A DNA stretch of 5,844 nt from a bacterium (GTDB taxonomy: Bacteria > Fidelibacterota > Marinisomatia > Marinisomatales > JAHJCW01), in the NCBI GenBank assembly GCA_018812885.1, contig JAHJCW010000145.1, forward strand, positions 1 through 5,844, in the 5' to 3' direction. Shown in pieces: positions 5,733-5,844 of this stretch (the stretch's first letter is position 1; every line of letters begins with the position of its first letter). The notes beneath the pieces were generated by a model. The model saw only the letters and a list, made by a program, of their open reading frames with translations. It searched no databases and was not told where the DNA came from. The position numbers and the translations under genes were made by a program.

Positions 5733-5739
5733 ACCTCCT
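5733..5739 (-). promoter_or_regulatory. Strong SD AGGAGGT upstream of the 97-aa ORF
   Basis: AGGAGGT on the minus strand, with GGAGG 9 nt before ATG 5724 and 3 nt before the in-frame ATG 5730. The spacing, matching the 9 nt used by the response regulator, selects ATG 5724. It is the best single argument that the small ORF is translated. Confidence 0.6.
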
Positions 5740-5764
5740 GTTTACCAGTGGTTTAACTACCTTG

Positions 5765-5793
5765 ATTTTAATAGTAGTTTGATAATATATCAA
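5765..5793 (-). promoter_or_regulatory. Sigma70-like promoter for the small ORF / response regulator transcript
   Basis: The minus strand shows TTGATA (5793-5788), a 17-nt spacer and TAAAAT (5770-5765), each hexamer matching consensus at 5 of 6 positions. Predicted transcription would begin near 5758, about 34 nt before ATG 5724 and about 330 nt before the response regulator ATG. It is the best promoter I see in the window. Confidence 0.6.
5779..5793. promoter_or_regulatory. Dyad overlapping the -35 element, candidate operator
   Basis: TTGATA-TAT-TATCAA (minus strand) is an inverted repeat with perfect 6-bp arms whose first arm is the -35 hexamer itself. A dimeric regulator bound here would block RNA polymerase. 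The arms are AT-rich, so this is only a candidate. Confidence 0.35.
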
Positions 5794-5844
5794 TCAGGAT
5801 AATTCCTAAATCGATTAAGGGTTTATACTATTCTAGCTAGATAA

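Noticed and set aside
5725..5793. N-terminal extension of the small ORF to codon 5793
   Set aside because: The extension overlaps the predicted promoter -35 and -10 and the SD; the strong AGGAGG site selects ATG 5724.

Overview
The window is AT-rich bacterial DNA carrying a sensory and signalling locus. All supported genes lie on the minus strand, so transcription runs from high to low coordinates. In that order they are: a doubtful 97-aa small ORF (5724-5431), a single-domain CheY-like response regulator (5427-5020), a very large soluble hybrid-sensor histidine kinase with seven PAS domains and one GAF domain (4886-519), and the first 70 codons of a multi-pass membrane protein that runs off the left edge (210-1). 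The low GC, AGGAGG-type ribosome sites, stacked PAS repeats, the HisKA style (DG-x-x-GELN after the H box) and the degenerate GGDEF tail suggest an uncultured anaerobic-type lineage such as Omnitrophota or a neighbour. That assignment comes from remembered sequence style, was not searched, and is weak.

Layout. 5844-5725 is a leader with a good sigma70-like promoter (TTGATA, 17-nt spacer, TAAAAT) whose -35 half lies in a dyad. 5724-5431 is either a small gene or a structured leader: it carries a strong Shine-Dalgarno (SD) site and ends 3 nt before the response regulator, but it is also packed with inverted repeats. 5427-5020 is the receiver protein. 5019-4887 is a 133-nt AT-rich gap with no convincing terminator. 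4886-519 is the kinase. 518-211 is a 308-nt gap with short direct repeats and a perfect 14-bp palindrome next to the ribosome site of the last gene.

How the parts may work together. The kinase has no membrane segment, so it should read cytoplasmic cues or other proteins through PAS/GAF modules. It has an intact phosphoacceptor His and ATP-binding boxes, but no receiver of its own. The adjacent single-domain regulator has all receiver catalytic residues and no output domain, so it is the obvious candidate partner and would act by protein contact or phosphorelay. The truncated membrane protein resembles the N-terminus of membrane-bound PAS/kinase sensors and may be a further input. No mobile element, CRISPR array, tRNA or rRNA was seen. 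The points most worth a second look are the degenerate GGDEF-like tail of the kinase and the run of inverted repeats ahead of the regulator gene.
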